A stretch of 9,255 bases of DNA from Deltaproteobacteria bacterium (GCA_011371515.1 DRQE01000040.1:1-9255); one strand, 5' to 3'. Shown: positions 1-6,547, numbered from the stretch's first letter. Notes: generated by a model from the sequence alone, not told the origin. Translations and numbers: made by a program.

Positions 1-36
1 AATCTCTATGGCTATAAAGGTTCTTATCTTTTCCAA
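1..36 (-). CDS. thpR: Start of a probable ThpR (2'-5' RNA ligase / RNA 2',3'-cyclic phosphodiesterase), cut by the window edge
   Basis: Only the first 12 codons are inside the window. Read on the minus strand from a TTG at 36-34 they give MEKIRTFIAIEI. This closely resembles the usual beginning of ThpR/LigT proteins, where a short charged start leads into an R-x-F-I-A-I-E-L-type first strand. A Shine-Dalgarno-like AGAGGT lies at 52-47, ten bases before the TTG, and it overlaps the stop codon of the cinA-type gene. The gene is therefore the next member of the same operon, with a 14-base gap. Family members hydrolyse or ligate RNA with 2',3'-cyclic phosphate ends and carry two HxT/S motifs, none of which lie in this window. 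The reading frame and spacing are seen directly. The family call rests on 12 residues plus the known cinA-ligT neighbourhood, so it is probable rather than certain. Confidence 0.55.
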   Translation of the reverse strand, partial: MEKIRTFIAIEI

Positions 37-50
37 CGCTATGGATACCT

Positions 51-527
51 CTATGTGCTTGAGACAAACTCTTCTATGATTTCAAGTGCCTTAAGCACGG
101 TCTTCTCCCTTATCTCTCTTCTTGAGCCCTGAAACTGAAACCTCTCTACCTTCATCCTTCTGCCATCTGTTATTGCCACGAACACTGTGCCCACGGGTTT
201 TTCAGGGGTGCCACCTGTGGGCCCTGCAATGCCTGTTATGGCAATTGCCACATCAGAGCCTGTGGCTCTTTTTGCTCCCTCTGCCATCTCCATGGCAGTC
301 TCAGAAGATACTGCCCCGTGGGTTTTAAGTACCTCACGGGAGACCCCGAGGAGAGCCTCCTTTAGCTCATTCGAGTAGGCAATAATACCACCCACGAACC
401 ACTTTGAACTTCCAGAGACATCCGTAAGGGTTGCCCCGAGAAGCCCGCCTGTGCAGGACTCTGCAACGGAGAGCTTAAGCCCCCTTGAAAGTAGCACATC
501 TGCAGTCTTTATTGCAGGCAGCTCCAT
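51..527 (-). CDS. pncC: CinA C-terminal-domain protein, nicotinamide-nucleotide amidase (PncC family)
   Basis: This 158-residue protein is a stand-alone CinA C-terminal domain. It lacks the N-terminal MoaB/MogA-like half of full CinA. The family's characteristic segments are all present: ESCTGG near residues 23-28, a GAVS segment near 70, and a long loop around 94-113 containing AITGIAGPTGGTPEKPVGTV. Proteins of this family deamidate nicotinamide mononucleotide to nicotinate mononucleotide, recycling NMN made by NAD-dependent DNA ligase and other reactions in the cytoplasm. The start is taken as ATG 527-525, which shares one base with the TGA of pgpA (TGATG). The TTG one codon earlier is also in frame but less likely. 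The only Shine-Dalgarno-like match is AGGGG at 535-531, very close to the ATG, so translational coupling to pgpA is likely. The cinA family was named for competence-inducible expression with recA in streptococci; nothing here shows such regulation. Confidence 0.9.
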   Translation of the reverse strand: MELPAIKTADVLLSRGLKLSVAESCTGGLLGATLTDVSGSSKWFVGGIIAYSNELKEALLGVSREVLKTHGAVSSETAMEMAEGAKRATGSDVAIAITGIAGPTGGTPEKPVGTVFVAITDGRRMKVERFQFQGSRREIREKTVLKALEIIEEFVSST

Positions 528-991
528 CAACCCCTGACCACTGTAATAATATTCAATAAAACATTTGCGTACACACCGGCAACAAGGTCGTCTGCCACTA
601 TACCTGCTCCACCGGAAAGTCTTTTTTCAATGGTCCTTATGGGGAACGGTTTAAGAATATCAAAAAACCTGAAAAGAATAAAGCCCAATATGAGGTTCGT
701 CCAGTCCGGTGTAAGCCCGAAGACTGCCACACAGAAGCCTGCAACCTCGTCGCAGACTATCTCTGGGGGGTCTTCCCTCTGAAAGTAGCCCTTTGCCCGC
801 TCTGCCACCATCACGCTTAAAGTGATTACTATGAGAAGAAGCATCAACCCCAGATGTAGCCCTGAAATGCCGATAAGATAGGCAAGTGGTATGCCCGTAA
901 GGGTTCCGAATGTGCCGGGGGCAACCCTTATATAGCCTGCAAATCCAGAGGTTGCAAGAAAGAGTATGGTATTTTTGGATACAGAAGACAA
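527..991 (-). CDS. pgpA: Phosphatidylglycerophosphatase A
   Basis: This 154-residue membrane enzyme removes the terminal phosphate of phosphatidylglycerophosphate to give phosphatidylglycerol at the inner membrane. The family motifs appear in order: APGTFGT at 24-30, DPPEIVCDEVAG at 74-85 with acidic metal-binding residues, FRFFDILKPFPI at 107-118, and GGAGIVADDLVAG at 127-139. Hydrophobic segments lie around 36-62, 84-110 and 132-152. The only usable start before the first motif is TTG 991-989. The codons before it are CCA and the TAG of rodA, in the same frame. The nearest strong Shine-Dalgarno is AGGAGG at 1012-1007, 15 bases upstream and inside rodA, which is long spacing. Re-initiation by ribosomes finishing rodA is therefore likely. 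The gene ends by overlapping cinA by one base. Phospholipid supply next to elongasome genes makes functional sense but may be only co-expression. Confidence 0.93.
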   Translation of the reverse strand: MSSVSKNTILFLATSGFAGYIRVAPGTFGTLTGIPLAYLIGISGLHLGLMLLLIVITLSVMVAERAKGYFQREDPPEIVCDEVAGFCVAVFGLTPDWTNLILGFILFRFFDILKPFPIRTIEKRLSGGAGIVADDLVAGVYANVLLNIITVVRG

Positions 992-994
992 TGG

Positions 995-2086
995 CTAAAA
1001 GAGAAACCTCCTCATGCCTATATTAAGGAGCAACCCCACACCAACGAAGGTTGTAACGAGGAAACTTCCACCATAACTCAAAAAGGGCAGTGGCACACCA
1101 ACGACGGGCAGAAGCCCTGTTACCATACCCATGTTGACCACCGTATGCCAGAATATCATCGATACTATGCCGAATGCCAGAAGAAAGCCAAATCTGTCCT
1201 TGGCACTGCCTGTTATGTCCATACCCCTTATTATAAAAAGGAGAAAGAGAAGCAGCACCACGAATGAGCCCACAAAGCCCCATTCCTCTGCAAGCACGGG
1301 GAATATGAAGTCTGTGTGGTGGGCAGGAAGGAACATAAGGGTTCCCTGTGTGCCCTGTGTGAAGCCCTTGCCCATAAAACCACCTGAACCTATGGCTATC
1401 TTCGACTGTAGTATGTGGTAACCAGACCCCAGTGGGTCCATGGTGGGGTCAAGAAAGCTCAAAAGCCTTGCCTTCTGATAGTCTTTAAGTGAGTGCCACA
1501 CAAAGGGTATCATCGCCAGAAGACCCGCAGATATGGCAAGCATAGTCTTGAGCCTTATCTTCACTATACAGAGCATGGATGCAAAGACGAAGAGAAATAT
1601 AAGGGCTGTGCCAAGGTCGGGCTGCTTTGCCACAAGAAGAAAGGGCGGGGCAAGGAGTGCCGCAGGACCCATGAGCTCTTTGAGAGAAAGCCCTCTTCGT
1701 GGAAGCTCGCGGGAGCTTAAGTACTTTGCCAGTGCCATCATGAAGGCTATCTTTGCAAGCTCAGAGGGCTGAAAGTGGAAGAACCCCAGATCAAGCCACC
1801 TTCTGGACCCGCCTGCAGAATGCCCCCAGAGAAGGGCTATAACGAGGGTAACGAGGGATATGCCGTATATCACATAGGCAAATCGTTCAAACAAAGAGTA
1901 GTTTATTGCCACCACCGGCACCATGACCACAAGGGCTACAATGAGCCAGTAGAGCTGTTTTTTGTAAAGATAGGGCTGGTGTATGTGGGTGGCACTGTAT
2001 ATGTTGGCTATCCCTATGACGGTAAGGGCTATGGCTATTGCAAGAAGCAGCCAGTCTGTCTGAAAGAAGTAGCGTTTTTCTATCAA
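995..2086 (-). CDS. rodA: RodA, SEDS-family peptidoglycan glycosyltransferase
   Basis: RodA polymerises lipid II into glycan strands during side-wall growth, paired with the transpeptidase PBP2. The 363-residue protein is strongly hydrophobic and has about ten membrane segments, as expected for SEDS proteins. Conserved family blocks are FQPSELAK at 105-112, KQPDLGTA at 154-161, HHTDFIFPVLAEEWG at 256-270 and PLPFLSYGGS at 332-341. Asp259 in the HHTDF block corresponds to the catalytic Asp262 of E. coli RodA. The start is TTG 2086-2084, overlapping the TGA of the upstream PBP2 gene as TTGA (4-base overlap). AGGAG at 2098-2094 lies seven bases before it and supports this start. No ATG is nearby, and the N-terminus IEKRYFFQTDW followed by the first helix fits RodA. 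Its position directly after its partner PBP2 is the common bacterial arrangement. Confidence 0.96.
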   Translation of the reverse strand: MIEKRYFFQTDWLLLAIAIALTVIGIANIYSATHIHQPYLYKKQLYWLIVALVVMVPVVAINYSLFERFAYVIYGISLVTLVIALLWGHSAGGSRRWLDLGFFHFQPSELAKIAFMMALAKYLSSRELPRRGLSLKELMGPAALLAPPFLLVAKQPDLGTALIFLFVFASMLCIVKIRLKTMLAISAGLLAMIPFVWHSLKDYQKARLLSFLDPTMDPLGSGYHILQSKIAIGSGGFMGKGFTQGTQGTLMFLPAHHTDFIFPVLAEEWGFVGSFVVLLLFLLFIIRGMDITGSAKDRFGFLLAFGIVSMIFWHTVVNMGMVTGLLPVVGVPLPFLSYGGSFLVTTFVGVGLLLNIGMRRFLF

Positions 2087-3957
2087 AGCCTTTCTCCTCT
2101 TTTGTGTTCTGTAGAGAGCAATTTATCTCTTTCTTCAAGCCCCTTTAGATAGGTCTGTATAACCTTGAGTGCCACCGGTGCCGCACTCTGTGAGCCGAAA
2201 CCACCGTGCTCCACTATGACTGCCACAACTATTCTGGGGTCATCGTATGGTGCAAAGCCCACGAACCATGCGTGGTCTCTGTGTTTGTAGGGTATCTTTT
2301 CTATGTCTCTCGTGCGTTTTTTAAGGCGTACCACTTGGGCTGTGCCCGTCTTTCCGGCTATCCTGAGCCCGTCCACATTCAGATGGTGTGCCGTGCCATC
2401 CTCATCTGCCACAACACCTCTTAATGCCTCTTTGAGAAGGGATAGGGTCTCGGTGGATAGCTCGACCTTTCCGAGTTCCACCGGTTCGAACTCTTTTATA
2501 ACCTTTCCACTGGGGCTTTCTATGCTTTCAACGAACTGTGGCATATAGAGGGTGCCACCGTTGGCAATAGATGCATAGGCGTTGGCAAGCTGTAGAGGTG
2601 TTGTAAGAAGAAAGCCCTGTCCTATGGCTGTAAGGATCGTCTCTCCATCGTACCATATGGTGCCATAGGTCTTCTTCTTCCATTCAGGGGTGGGCACAAG
2701 CCCTGCCTTCTCTGTGCCAAAGCCTATGCCCGTCTTCTTACCGAAGCCGAACATCTCGGCATATCGGGCAAGCCTTTCTATACCCACCATCAGACCCACC
2801 TGATAGAAGAATGTATCTGCACTCTCTATTATAGCCTTCTTTATGTCTATATTGCCATGTCCTTCAGGCTTCCAGTCACGATACTCACGCCCACCAAAGC
2901 GAAATACAGGGCCTGAGTACATCTTTGTCGAGGGCTCTATTATGCCTTCTTCAAGGGCTGCTGCTGCGGTTATCACCTTGAATGTGGAGGCAGGGGGATA
3001 CTGCCCCTGTATTGCCCTGTTGGTAAAGACCCTGAAGGGGTTGTTGATTATGCTCTGCCAGTCCTCCTCACTTATACCACCGATGAGCAGATTGGGGTCA
3101 AACGAAGGTGTGCTCACCATGGCAAGCACCTTTCCGTTGCGCGGGTCTATGGCTATTCCTGCACCTGCCTTTCCACTGAGTGCCTCCCAGAGGGCAAGCT
3201 GGGTGGGTACATCTATGGTAAGGCGAAGGTTGTTTCCGGGAAAGGGTGGTATCTCCTTCATTACCTTTATGAGTCTGCCATGGGCATCCACCTCTATCTG
3301 GCGCCCACCGTCCATACCTCTTAGCACATTCTCGTAGATGGCTTCCACTCCGGATTTACCGATTATGTCTCCAAGGCTGTAGGATGTCTTGCCTGCCCTG
3401 CGCAGTCTTTCCTGCTCCCTTACACTTATCTCTCCCACATAGCCTATTAGGTGGGCGGTTATCTCACCGAGGGGATAACTTCGCGTGGGACCAACCTCTA
3501 TTAACACACCGGGAAGCTCGAATCGGTAGATGGCAACCCTTACCATCTCTTCCCAGCTGAGGTCCTTCTTCAGCTTGATACTCTTGAAGGGAGGTCTACC
3601 CCTTGCACGCTTTATCCTCTTGCGAAGTATCTCTTTGTTTACACCCACAAGTTTCTCAAGGGTGGAAAGGGTCTTCTCCATATCCTCCACATCCTCGGGT
3701 ATTATGGCAAGGTCGAAGCCGGGCCTGTTTTCGGCAAGTATGGTGCCATCTCTTGCAAGTATGAGGCCCCGTGGGGCAGGGGTCTTCGTTACCCTTATGC
3801 GGTTGTTGAGGGAGAGCTCACCAAAGTAGTGGGACTTCATCACCTGCAGATACCAGAGCCTTACAACCAGTATGGAGAATATGAAAAAGACCACCCCTAT
3901 GGCTATAAAGAGCCTTTCACGAAACTCTGAAGGGTCTTTGTCAGATATGTAGCGCAT
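2083..3957 (-). CDS. mrdA: Penicillin-binding protein 2 (elongation-specific peptidoglycan D,D-transpeptidase)
   Basis: This 624-residue class B penicillin-binding protein cross-links peptidoglycan during cell elongation. It is anchored in the inner membrane with its catalytic part in the periplasm. Residues 16-34 form the single membrane anchor. The pedestal domain has the N-terminal RGLILARDGTILAENRPG block at 63-80. The transpeptidase motifs are intact: STFK at 324-327 with catalytic Ser324 and Lys327, SAD at 379-381 (the PBP2-type version of SxN), and KTGTA at 536-540. Spacing and length match the family; E. coli PBP2 is 633 residues with its active serine at 330. The start is ATG 3957-3955, three bases after mreD ends, with AGAGGT at 3975-3970 upstream. 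The stop overlaps the rodA start. The C-terminal tail after about 605 is charged and poorly conserved. Confidence 0.97.
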   Translation of the reverse strand: MRYISDKDPSEFRERLFIAIGVVFFIFSILVVRLWYLQVMKSHYFGELSLNNRIRVTKTPAPRGLILARDGTILAENRPGFDLAIIPEDVEDMEKTLSTLEKLVGVNKEILRKRIKRARGRPPFKSIKLKKDLSWEEMVRVAIYRFELPGVLIEVGPTRSYPLGEITAHLIGYVGEISVREQERLRRAGKTSYSLGDIIGKSGVEAIYENVLRGMDGGRQIEVDAHGRLIKVMKEIPPFPGNNLRLTIDVPTQLALWEALSGKAGAGIAIDPRNGKVLAMVSTPSFDPNLLIGGISEEDWQSIINNPFRVFTNRAIQGQYPPASTFKVITAAAALEEGIIEPSTKMYSGPVFRFGGREYRDWKPEGHGNIDIKKAIIESADTFFYQVGLMVGIERLARYAEMFGFGKKTGIGFGTEKAGLVPTPEWKKKTYGTIWYDGETILTAIGQGFLLTTPLQLANAYASIANGGTLYMPQFVESIESPSGKVIKEFEPVELGKVELSTETLSLLKEALRGVVADEDGTAHHLNVDGLRIAGKTGTAQVVRLKKRTRDIEKIPYKHRDHAWFVGFAPYDDPRIVVAVIVEHGGFGSQSAAPVALKVIQTYLKGLEERDKLLSTEHKRGERL

Positions 3958-3960
3958 GGC

Positions 3961-4446
3961 TCAGGGCTCACCTCTTTCGGGCCGTAAAAGGCCCACCTCT
4001 GTTGCCTTTCTGAAAAGGGCAATGAAAAGGGGTGAAAAGAGTGCAGTAACGAAACCAGTTGCAACCATGTAGAGGCTCATGCCCACATGGATGCCGGTAA
4101 AGTAGAGCACCAGTATCACGAGAAGCTCCTTTATCATATAAGTGATAAATAGGGCCACACCCCTTATGAGCGGGTCTGTAAATGCAACCTTGCGGGATAC
4201 AAAACAGAGCACCGTGTATATTATAACCAGCGAGAACGACGAGCTTCCCACTATAGTACCGCTGAATATGTCGTCTATGTAGCCAAGGACAAAGGATAGA
4301 AAGACACCCTCTGTAGAGGGCCTTCTGGTTGCAAGAAAGAATACTATTAGAACCGATATGTCAGGAATTGGCAGTTCCGGGGTTATGGTAACCCTGAACG
4401 AAAGGTATATAATGGCAACGGGTATGAATACTATAAAGTCACGCAT
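3961..4446 (-). CDS. mreD: MreD, rod-shape-determining membrane protein
   Basis: This is a 161-residue inner-membrane protein of the elongasome. It bridges MreC and the RodA/PBP2 synthase, though its exact activity is not known. Around five or six hydrophobic helices are visible, roughly 4-20, 28-40, 45-65, 69-85, 94-117 and 123-147. The segment FVLGYIDDIFSG at 52-63 matches the typical glycine- and aspartate-containing motif of the family. Length is normal for MreD (about 160-170). Sequence conservation in this family is low, so the call leans on hydrophobicity, this motif and its place between mreC and mrdA. The start is ATG 4446-4444, with AGAGGT at 4460-4455 eight bases upstream, inside the end of mreC. 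It is separated by five bases from mreC and three from mrdA. Confidence 0.93.
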   Translation of the reverse strand: MRDFIVFIPVAIIYLSFRVTITPELPIPDISVLIVFFLATRRPSTEGVFLSFVLGYIDDIFSGTIVGSSSFSLVIIYTVLCFVSRKVAFTDPLIRGVALFITYMIKELLVILVLYFTGIHVGMSLYMVATGFVTALFSPLFIALFRKATEVGLLRPERGEP

Positions 4447-4451
4447 GAGGG

Positions 4452-5285
4452 CTAACCTCTGGAAGACTTCTTTATTATGAGCACTTCTTCAAGGTTGTCC
4501 AGCGGTGCCATGGGCTCTGCCTCTATGTACTTGAAGAAGTTGTCCTTTCCCTTCTCCACTCTGGTGATTCTGCCGAGGGCAAGCCCCTTGGGGAATATTC
4601 CTGAAAGCCCTGCCGTAACGAGCACATCTCCGGGCTTCACATCATCGAGCTGCCTTATGTACTTAAGGCGCAGGGTGCGGCTTCCCGTACCCTCAAGGAG
4701 CCCCTTTATTCTGGTTCTCTGCACTACGGCGTCTATGCTTGATCTGGGGTCTGTTATGAGAAGCACGGTAGATGTTGTTGCCGTAACCTCTATTATTCTT
4801 CCCACAACCCCTCTTGGCGAGACCACTGCCATGTCTACCTTTATACCATCCCTTGAGCCCTTATCGAGGGTTGCCGTCTTTATCCATCCGGCTGCACCAA
4901 AGCTACTGTAACCTATCACCTCGGCAGCCACAGACTCTATGCCGAGTCTGGCGCGGTATTTCAGTATCTCCTTGAGCCTTGCCGTAAGGAGCAGTTCCTC
5001 TCTGAGCCTGTTGTTCTCTTCGAGGAGTTTGTGCAGGCTTTCTTTGAGGGCTCTGTTCTCCTCTTTTACACCAACGAGGTATACGTAGTTCGACCAGACT
5101 CTGTCGAATACCGAGTAGAGGGCAAGAAAGCCCTTCTGGAAGGGTTTCGATATGGTGGAGACAACCCCCCTTACTATTACCTCTCCACCTATTCCCCTTT
5201 CTGCGTTAACTGCTATGTGTAGAGATATGAGGCAAAGCAGGAAGGCCGAAAGAATAATCTGGTGTCTCCTTATGAACGAAAGCAT
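4452..5285 (-). CDS. mreC: MreC, rod-shape-determining periplasmic scaffold protein
   Basis: MreC is a bitopic membrane protein whose periplasmic part binds and activates PBP2 and links it to the MreB filament. The 277-residue sequence has a short basic cytoplasmic start (FIRRHQ), a membrane helix at about 9-26, a helical and coiled-coil stretch at about 70-111 rich in Leu, Glu and Lys, and the double beta-barrel domain from about 117 to 272. Family blocks include GVVGRI at 159-164, ITDPRSSIDAVV at 177-188 and PGDVLVTAGLSGIFPKGLA at 218-236. All domains and length are normal. The start is ATG 5285-5283, seven bases after the mreB stop. I see no clear Shine-Dalgarno sequence before it (the junction reads TGATAACGATATG), so translation probably depends on ribosomes arriving from mreB. 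Confidence 0.96.
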   Translation of the reverse strand: MLSFIRRHQIILSAFLLCLISLHIAVNAERGIGGEVIVRGVVSTISKPFQKGFLALYSVFDRVWSNYVYLVGVKEENRALKESLHKLLEENNRLREELLLTARLKEILKYRARLGIESVAAEVIGYSSFGAAGWIKTATLDKGSRDGIKVDMAVVSPRGVVGRIIEVTATTSTVLLITDPRSSIDAVVQRTRIKGLLEGTGSRTLRLKYIRQLDDVKPGDVLVTAGLSGIFPKGLALGRITRVEKGKDNFFKYIEAEPMAPLDNLEEVLIIKKSSRG

Positions 5286-5292
5286 ATCGTTA

Positions 5293-6327
5293 TCAGTTGC
5301 GCACCGTTACTTCTCTTAAAAGTTTCACCTCATCGAGCACCTTGCCTGCTCCTTTTACCACACAGGTAAGTGGGTCGTCTGCTATGGTTACGGGAAGCCT
5401 CGTTTCTTCCCTGAGTATTACATCCAGATTCTTTATGAGTGCTCCACCTCCTGCCAGCACTATGCCCCTTTCGACCATGTCTGCTGCAAGCTCTGGCGGG
5501 GTGGTCTCGAGCACCTGTTTTATTGCCTCTATGAGTGCGCCTATGGGCTCGTTCATCGCCTCGCGTATCTCACCAGCCGTTATCTCTATGGTTGTGGGTA
5601 TGCCTGTGACGAAGTTAGAACCCTTGATTTCCATGGTTCTATCTTCTTCCTCTGGCATGGCAAGGCCAAACTCTATTTTGACCTTCTCTGCCGTGCTTAT
5701 ACCTATGGAAAGGTTGTACTTTCTCTTTATGTACTGAACGATTGCCTCGTCCAGTTTGTCTCCGCCTATGCGTATGGACTTGGAGCGCACGATACCTGCA
5801 AGGGATATTAGGGCTATCTCTGAAGTTCCACCGCCTATGTCCACTATCATGTTTGCCGAGGGCTCTGTTATGGGTAGCCCCGCCCCAATGGCTGCTGCCA
5901 TGGGCTCTTCTATGAGGTAGACCTCTCCTGCACCTGCCGAATAGGCAGACTCCTTTACAGCCCTCATCTCCACCTGTGTTATACCAGAGGGTATGCCTAT
6001 TATTATGCGAGGTCTTACGAGGAATCTACGGTTGTGGACCTTGGTTATGAAGTACTTGAGCATCTCCTCGGTTATCTCAAAGTCCGCAATGACACCGTCC
6101 TTTAGGGGCCTTATGGCAGCTATATTGCCGGGGGTCTTACCGAGCATTGCCTTTGCCTCACGGCCCACGGCAAGTACCCTTTTCCCACCCCTGCCGTCCT
6201 TCTTTACGGCAACAACCGAGGGCTCGTTGGTAACTATGCCCTTGCCCTTTACATATATGAGAGTGCTTGCTGTTCCAAGATCTATGGCAAGATCATTGGA
6301 GAAGAGTCCAAGAAAGTAGTTAAACAT
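5293..6327 (-). CDS. mreB: MreB, bacterial actin homologue, rod-shape determination
   Basis: MreB polymerises with ATP into membrane-bound filaments that orient wall synthesis around the cell. The 344-residue protein begins with a hydrophobic stretch, FNYFLGLF, suited to membrane binding. The actin-fold motifs are intact: phosphate 1 at 12-23, connect 1 with IEEPMAAAIGAG at 139-150 (catalytic Glu140), phosphate 2 VDIGGGT at 162-168, and the adenosine motif LAGGGA at 291-296. One residue stands out: the phosphate-1 block reads GTAST where GTANT is the norm, giving Ser21 in place of the usual Asn. The start is ATG 6327-6325, with a strong purine-rich ribosome site at 6339-6332. It is the first gene of the operon and is followed after seven bases by mreC. 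A candidate promoter and a DnaA box lie upstream in the shared intergenic region. Confidence 0.98.
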   Translation of the reverse strand: MFNYFLGLFSNDLAIDLGTASTLIYVKGKGIVTNEPSVVAVKKDGRGGKRVLAVGREAKAMLGKTPGNIAAIRPLKDGVIADFEITEEMLKYFITKVHNRRFLVRPRIIIGIPSGITQVEMRAVKESAYSAGAGEVYLIEEPMAAAIGAGLPITEPSANMIVDIGGGTSEIALISLAGIVRSKSIRIGGDKLDEAIVQYIKRKYNLSIGISTAEKVKIEFGLAMPEEEDRTMEIKGSNFVTGIPTTIEITAGEIREAMNEPIGALIEAIKQVLETTPPELAADMVERGIVLAGGGALIKNLDVILREETRLPVTIADDPLTCVVKGAGKVLDEVKLLREVTVRN

Positions 6328-6331
6328 CCCG

Positions 6332-6339
6332 CCTCCCCC
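6332..6339 (-). promoter_or_regulatory. Ribosome binding site of mreB
   Basis: On the minus strand this reads GGGGGAGG and ends four bases before the mreB ATG. The spacing is short but the match to the anti-Shine-Dalgarno sequence is strong. It supports ATG 6327-6325 as the start. Confidence 0.65.
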
Positions 6340-6348
6340 TGTGGATAA
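6340..6348 (-). promoter_or_regulatory. Perfect consensus DnaA box in the mreB leader
   Basis: The minus strand reads TTATCCACA, identical to the classical nine-base DnaA recognition sequence. It sits directly before the mreB ribosome binding site and downstream of the candidate promoter, so bound protein would be placed to block transcription into the operon. The match is seen directly; a regulatory role is inference. By chance a given 9-mer would be expected well under once (about 0.07 on both strands) in a window this size. I see no cluster of boxes or AT-rich unwinding element, so this does not look like an origin. Confidence 0.45.
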
Positions 6349-6361
6349 CCTTTAATAACTT

Positions 6362-6391
6362 ATGGTAGCAAAAAAACATCTTCATTGGCAA
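6362..6391 (-). promoter_or_regulatory. Candidate sigma70-type promoter for the mreB operon
   Basis: On the minus strand TTGCCA (6391-6386, five of six to the -35 consensus) is followed after 18 bases by TACCAT (6367-6362, four of six to the -10, with the key T, A and final T kept). The spacer includes a run of seven T. Transcription would begin near 6355, leaving a short leader of about 28 bases that contains the DnaA box and ribosome site. It is a pattern match only and other arrangements are possible. Confidence 0.4.
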
Positions 6392-6416
6392 GGGAAAACT
6401 TACGGCTTTTCCCCTT
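6390..6416. repeat. Inverted repeat between the divergent mreB and ppiD genes
   Basis: AAGGGAAAA at 6390-6398 is mirrored by TTTTCCCCTT at 6407-6416. The perfect core is seven base pairs (GGGAAAA/TTTTCCC) around an eight-base centre, and one extra C in the right arm interrupts the outer pairs. Its left arm touches the candidate mreB -35. It lies upstream of both proposed start sites and so would not be transcribed from them. An operator is more likely than a terminator, but nothing identifies a protein that binds it. Confidence 0.35.
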
Positions 6417-6486
6417 CTACGGTGGATATTTCACAGTAAGTGGCAGTTCTGGATGATGCCGATGCGGAAGAGGGGGTCAAATAAAG

Positions 6487-6515
6487 TTGAATTCACCAGA
6501 AAAATCTATTAACAT
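6487..6515 (+). promoter_or_regulatory. Candidate sigma70-type promoter for ppiD-proS
   Basis: TTGAAT at 6487-6492 (four of six to the -35) is followed after 17 bases by TAACAT at 6510-6515 (four of six to the -10). The surrounding stretch is AT-rich compared with the flanks. A start near 6522 would leave about 25 bases of leader, just enough for the AGGAGG ribosome site. No stronger alternative was seen in the 6400-6534 stretch. Confidence 0.4.
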
Positions 6516-6534
6516 ACACACTTAATCCAACTTC

Positions 6535-6540
6535 AGGAGG
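6535..6540 (+). promoter_or_regulatory. Ribosome binding site of the ppiD-like gene
   Basis: A perfect AGGAGG stands seven bases before ATG 6548 and only four before the in-frame TTG at 6545. The spacing decides the start in favour of the ATG. Confidence 0.75.
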
Positions 6541-6547
6541 TATCTTG

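Noticed and set aside
528..530. TTG start one codon before the cinA-type ATG
   Set aside because: ATG 527 overlaps the pgpA stop as TGATG, a common coupling arrangement, and is a stronger codon.
2843..3337. 164-residue open frame on the plus strand inside mrdA
   Set aside because: It is antisense to conserved PBP2 sequence including the active serine region, is low complexity, and has no ribosome site.
6342..6371. Alternative mreB promoter TTGCTA (6371-6366) with TATCCA (6347-6342)
   Set aside because: It would start transcription at or inside the ribosome binding site, leaving no usable leader, and the -10 match is poor.
6340..6540. Replication origin suggested by the DnaA box
   Set aside because: There is only one perfect box, and no cluster, no AT-rich unwinding region and no dnaA/dnaN neighbours. 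Weaker 7-of-9 matches nearby (around 6421-6435) are expected by chance.
6545..6547. TTG start for the ppiD-like gene
   Set aside because: It is only four bases from AGGAGG, while ATG 6548 is at the ideal seven.
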